Positions 5,664 through 7,596 of a stretch of 7,596 bases of DNA are shown here, in pieces. The stretch comes from JBJXFK01 sp046155505 (lineage in GTDB: Bacteria > Planctomycetota > Phycisphaerae > UBA1845 > Fen-1342): positions 1 to 7,596 of the forward strand of contig JBJXFK010000164.1 in assembly GCA_046155505.1 (NCBI GenBank), given 5' to 3'. Position numbers and translations under genes: made by a program. The notes below the pieces were generated by a model. It saw only the letters and a program-made list of their open reading frames with translations. It searched no databases and had not been told where the DNA came from. Positions within the stretch are counted from its first letter, which is position 1. Every line of letters starts with the position of its first letter.

Positions 5664-7596
5664 GTTTTCTCACACCCTGGGTTGCTCTCGGCCTTGCAGC
5701 GGTTGTCATTCCGACGCTGGTCATTTTCTATTTCCTCAAACTGCGGCGAAAACAGGAGACTGTGGCGTCCACCTTTCTGTGGCGACGGGCGGTGCAAGAT
5801 CTGCAAGTCAACGCGCCGTTCCAGCGATTGCGGAAGAACCTGCTGCTTTTGCTGCAATTGCTGGTGCTCATCGCCGCGCTGCTGGCTCTCGCACGGCCGA
5901 TCATCAAGACCGATTTTGCCCGCGAAAAGAGCCTCATTTTGATGCTCGACCGCTCGGCATCCATGAACACGCGCGAGGCCGACGGTCGCACGCGGCTCGA
6001 CGAAGCCAAGGAGCAGGCCAAGCGGCTGGTGAAGTCGCTCAACAAGACCGGCTCGACTTGGTACTCCTGGCTTGGCGGGCAGGATGCGATGACACGCGTG
6101 ATGCTGGTCGCGTTCGCGGATCGTGCGACGGTGCTGGCACCGTTCACGACGAATACGTCGGACCTCGTCGGCCTGATCGACGGCCTCGAACCGACCGACG
6201 CGGCGACGAACCTGCGCGAGGCGCTGGAGCTGGCACAGGCGTACATGATGCCCGGTCGCGGCAACATCGATATTGAAGTGACGCCCGGTCAGTTGCAGAA
6301 CCCGATCAATCCCGAGTCCACTTCGCGCATGGTGCTGTTTTCGGACGGCTGCGTCGGCAATCTCGGCGACGTGGCACTGCAGGGCGGCAACGTGACGTTG
6401 ATGCAGGTTGGCCAAGCGCGCGACAACGTCGGCATCACCGCGCTACGCACGCAGCGAAATTACGAAAAACCCGAGATTCTCAGCGTTTTTGTGCAGGTCA
6501 AGAACTTCGGGGACGAGCCGGTGAGTACCGACGTGTCGCTGTACGTGAACGGTCGGTTGGGCAGCGGGCGGATTGAGACGGTCAAACTTTCGCCGATTCG
6601 CCGCAGTCAGTCGGCAGGGGGGGCACAGACGCCAGCGCCCGAGGTCGGCGAGCCGGCGTCACCGCCCGATACGCCGCAACCCGAAACCGAGAAGGGCGGC
6701 AGCACGGCGGCGCTCACGTTTGAGATGCCGGTCGCCGAAGCGGCAGAGCTTGAAGCCCGACTGTCGCGTGATGATCCGTTCATGGTTGATAATCGGGCGT
6801 TCGCAATCGTCCCGCCGCCGCGCGAGTTGAAGGTATTGCTCGTCAGCGAGCGGAATGATTTCCTGCAAGCGGTGCTGCAAAATCTGGCGATTCAGCAGCC
6901 GTATCGCTATTTGACGCCGCAACAGTATGAGTCTGCCCCGGCGGCGCAGGTCGAGTCTGACGGACGTTCGCTCTATGACGTGGTGATTTTCGACAAGCAT
7001 GAAACGGCACGTTTGCCGCTTGGAAATTACCTGTTTTTGGGGGCGCTGCCAAAGATTCCGGCCGTCAAATCCGCGGGCGACGCCGAGCCGTTTGCGATGA
7101 TGTGGTGGGATGACACGCATCCGGTGCTGCGCTACGTCGGGCTGGATTATGAACTAGTGGGCAAGGCGATCAAGCTCGACGTGCCGAAAGAGGCGCAGAC
7201 GCTGATGGAAGGGCCGCACGGACCAACGCTGGTTCGTATGACCGATCAAGGCCGGCAGTTTCTCATCCTCAGTTTCGCTGTCGAGCACAGCACGATGCGG
7301 GTCAAGAACGGCTTCCCGATTTTCATGTTCAACGCGGTGCGATTCCTCGGCGCGGGCACGGGCGTGACCGATCGCGAAGTGGTGCGGCCCGGCGATTCTG
7401 TGCTGTTCGCGGTACCGGGTGAGGAAACGGCGGCAACCGTTGTACGCCCGGACTCGCGCAAAGCAACGGTGCGCGTCGATGCGCAGCAACTCGCCCGCTA
7501 TGGCGCGACTGACCGCGTGGGCGTGTATCGCATCGAGCCGGGCGCGCCGGGGCGCGACCGGGTGGCGGTAAATCTCGAAGATGTGAATGAAAGCGA
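5660..7596 (+). CDS. BatA-like membrane-anchored VWA-domain protein (3' end outside window)
   Basis: At least 645 codons are open with no stop, so the C-terminus is missing. The N-terminus is a typical BatA double anchor: hydrophobic segments at about 5-26 and 60-78, with the intervening 'STFLWRRAVQDL' stretch (37-48) characteristic of the family. A von Willebrand A domain follows (about 90-260) with a complete MIDAS metal site: DRSAS (97-101), Thr183 in 'TNLREAL' and Asp229 in 'FSDG'. Next come a beta-sandwich-like segment (about 265-300), a Pro/Ala-rich linker (about 315-345), and a region starting near 390 ('LKVLLVSERNDFLQAVL') that resembles the class I glutamine amidotransferase-like domain of large BatA paralogues, with no catalytic triad recognised. 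'FPIFMFNAVRFLG' near 552-564 is typical of their C-terminal part. BatA-type proteins usually work with MoxR AAA+ ATPases and other Bat proteins in envelope or stress functions. None is visible here but could lie to the right. The exact role is unknown. Confidence 0.9.
   Translation, partial: MSFLTPWVALGLAAVVIPTLVIFYFLKLRRKQETVASTFLWRRAVQDLQVNAPFQRLRKNLLLLLQLLVLIAALLALARPIIKTDFAREKSLILMLDRSASMNTREADGRTRLDEAKEQAKRLVKSLNKTGSTWYSWLGGQDAMTRVMLVAFADRATVLAPFTTNTSDLVGLIDGLEPTDAATNLREALELAQAYMMPGRGNIDIEVTPGQLQNPINPESTSRMVLFSDGCVGNLGDVALQGGNVTLMQVGQARDNVGITALRTQRNYEKPEILSVFVQVKNFGDEPVSTDVSLYVNGRLGSGRIETVKLSPIRRSQSAGGAQTPAPEVGEPASPPDTPQPETEKGGSTAALTFEMPVAEAAELEARLSRDDPFMVDNRAFAIVPPPRELKVLLVSERNDFLQAVLQNLAIQQPYRYLTPQQYESAPAAQVESDGRSLYDVVIFDKHETARLPLGNYLFLGALPKIPAVKSAGDAEPFAMMWWDDTHPVLRYVGLDYELVGKAIKLDVPKEAQTLMEGPHGPTLVRMTDQGRQFLILSFAVEHSTMRVKNGFPIFMFNAVRFLGAGTGVTDREVVRPGDSVLFAVPGEETAATVVRPDSRKATVRVDAQQLARYGATDRVGVYRIEPGAPGRDRVAVNLEDVNES

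Noticed and set aside
5569..6276. 235-codon plus-strand ORF inside the BatA-like gene
   Set aside because: It overlaps the double anchor and VWA domain in another frame; the BatA frame carries the family motifs.
5399..6415. 338-codon minus-strand ORF across the end of ybeY and the BatA-like VWA domain
   Set aside because: Shadow of two clear plus-strand genes; Arg/His/Gln-rich with no motif.
6617..6623. G7 tract as a phase-variation switch or frameshift in the BatA-like gene
   Set aside because: The frame with exactly seven G joins the VWA half to the C-terminal half correctly. Seven bases in GC-rich DNA is weak evidence for phase variation, though it is a possible sequencing-error site.

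Overview
The window is GC-rich bacterial DNA with two divergent gene clusters separated by an intergenic region of about 290 bases (4781-5070). No tRNA, rRNA, insertion sequence, CRISPR array or rho-independent terminator was seen. The source is probably a member of Planctomycetota, perhaps Phycisphaerae. This is inference, resting on the BatA-type von Willebrand A protein architecture, the TTG starts, the 'GYDDHD' form of the YbeY signature, and a CvpA-like membrane protein with a very large appended domain. No marker gene in the window proves it.

Leftward (minus-strand) cluster, in transcription order: a PilT-family ATPase with intact motifs (4780-3581); a GspE/PilB-like protein (3536-1818) with three N-terminal membrane segments and loss of all the usual ATPase residues; and a CvpA-like four-helix membrane protein carrying at least 450 further residues, predicted to be outside the cytoplasm, which runs off the left edge (1772-1). 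The gaps are only 44 and 45 bases. Each gene has a purine-rich ribosome binding site, and a plausible sigma70-type promoter lies upstream of pilT, so the three are probably one transcript. The natural reading is an envelope machine: a working hexameric motor, a membrane-tethered pseudo-ATPase that could be a partner or adaptor, and a membrane/exoplasmic component. This linkage is inferred from position.

Rightward (plus-strand) cluster: ybeY (5071-5562), the 16S rRNA-maturation endoribonuclease, followed by a BatA-like protein (5660 to beyond the right edge) with two membrane anchors, a VWA domain with a complete MIDAS metal site, and a C-terminal region resembling the GATase-like BatA paralogues. 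Both appear to start with TTG. A 34-codon ORF (5559-5663) overlaps the ybeY stop and the BatA start and may be a translational-coupling leader or chance.

The most interesting element is the membrane-anchored, catalytically degenerate secretion-ATPase homologue placed between a competent PilT and a CvpA-like protein.
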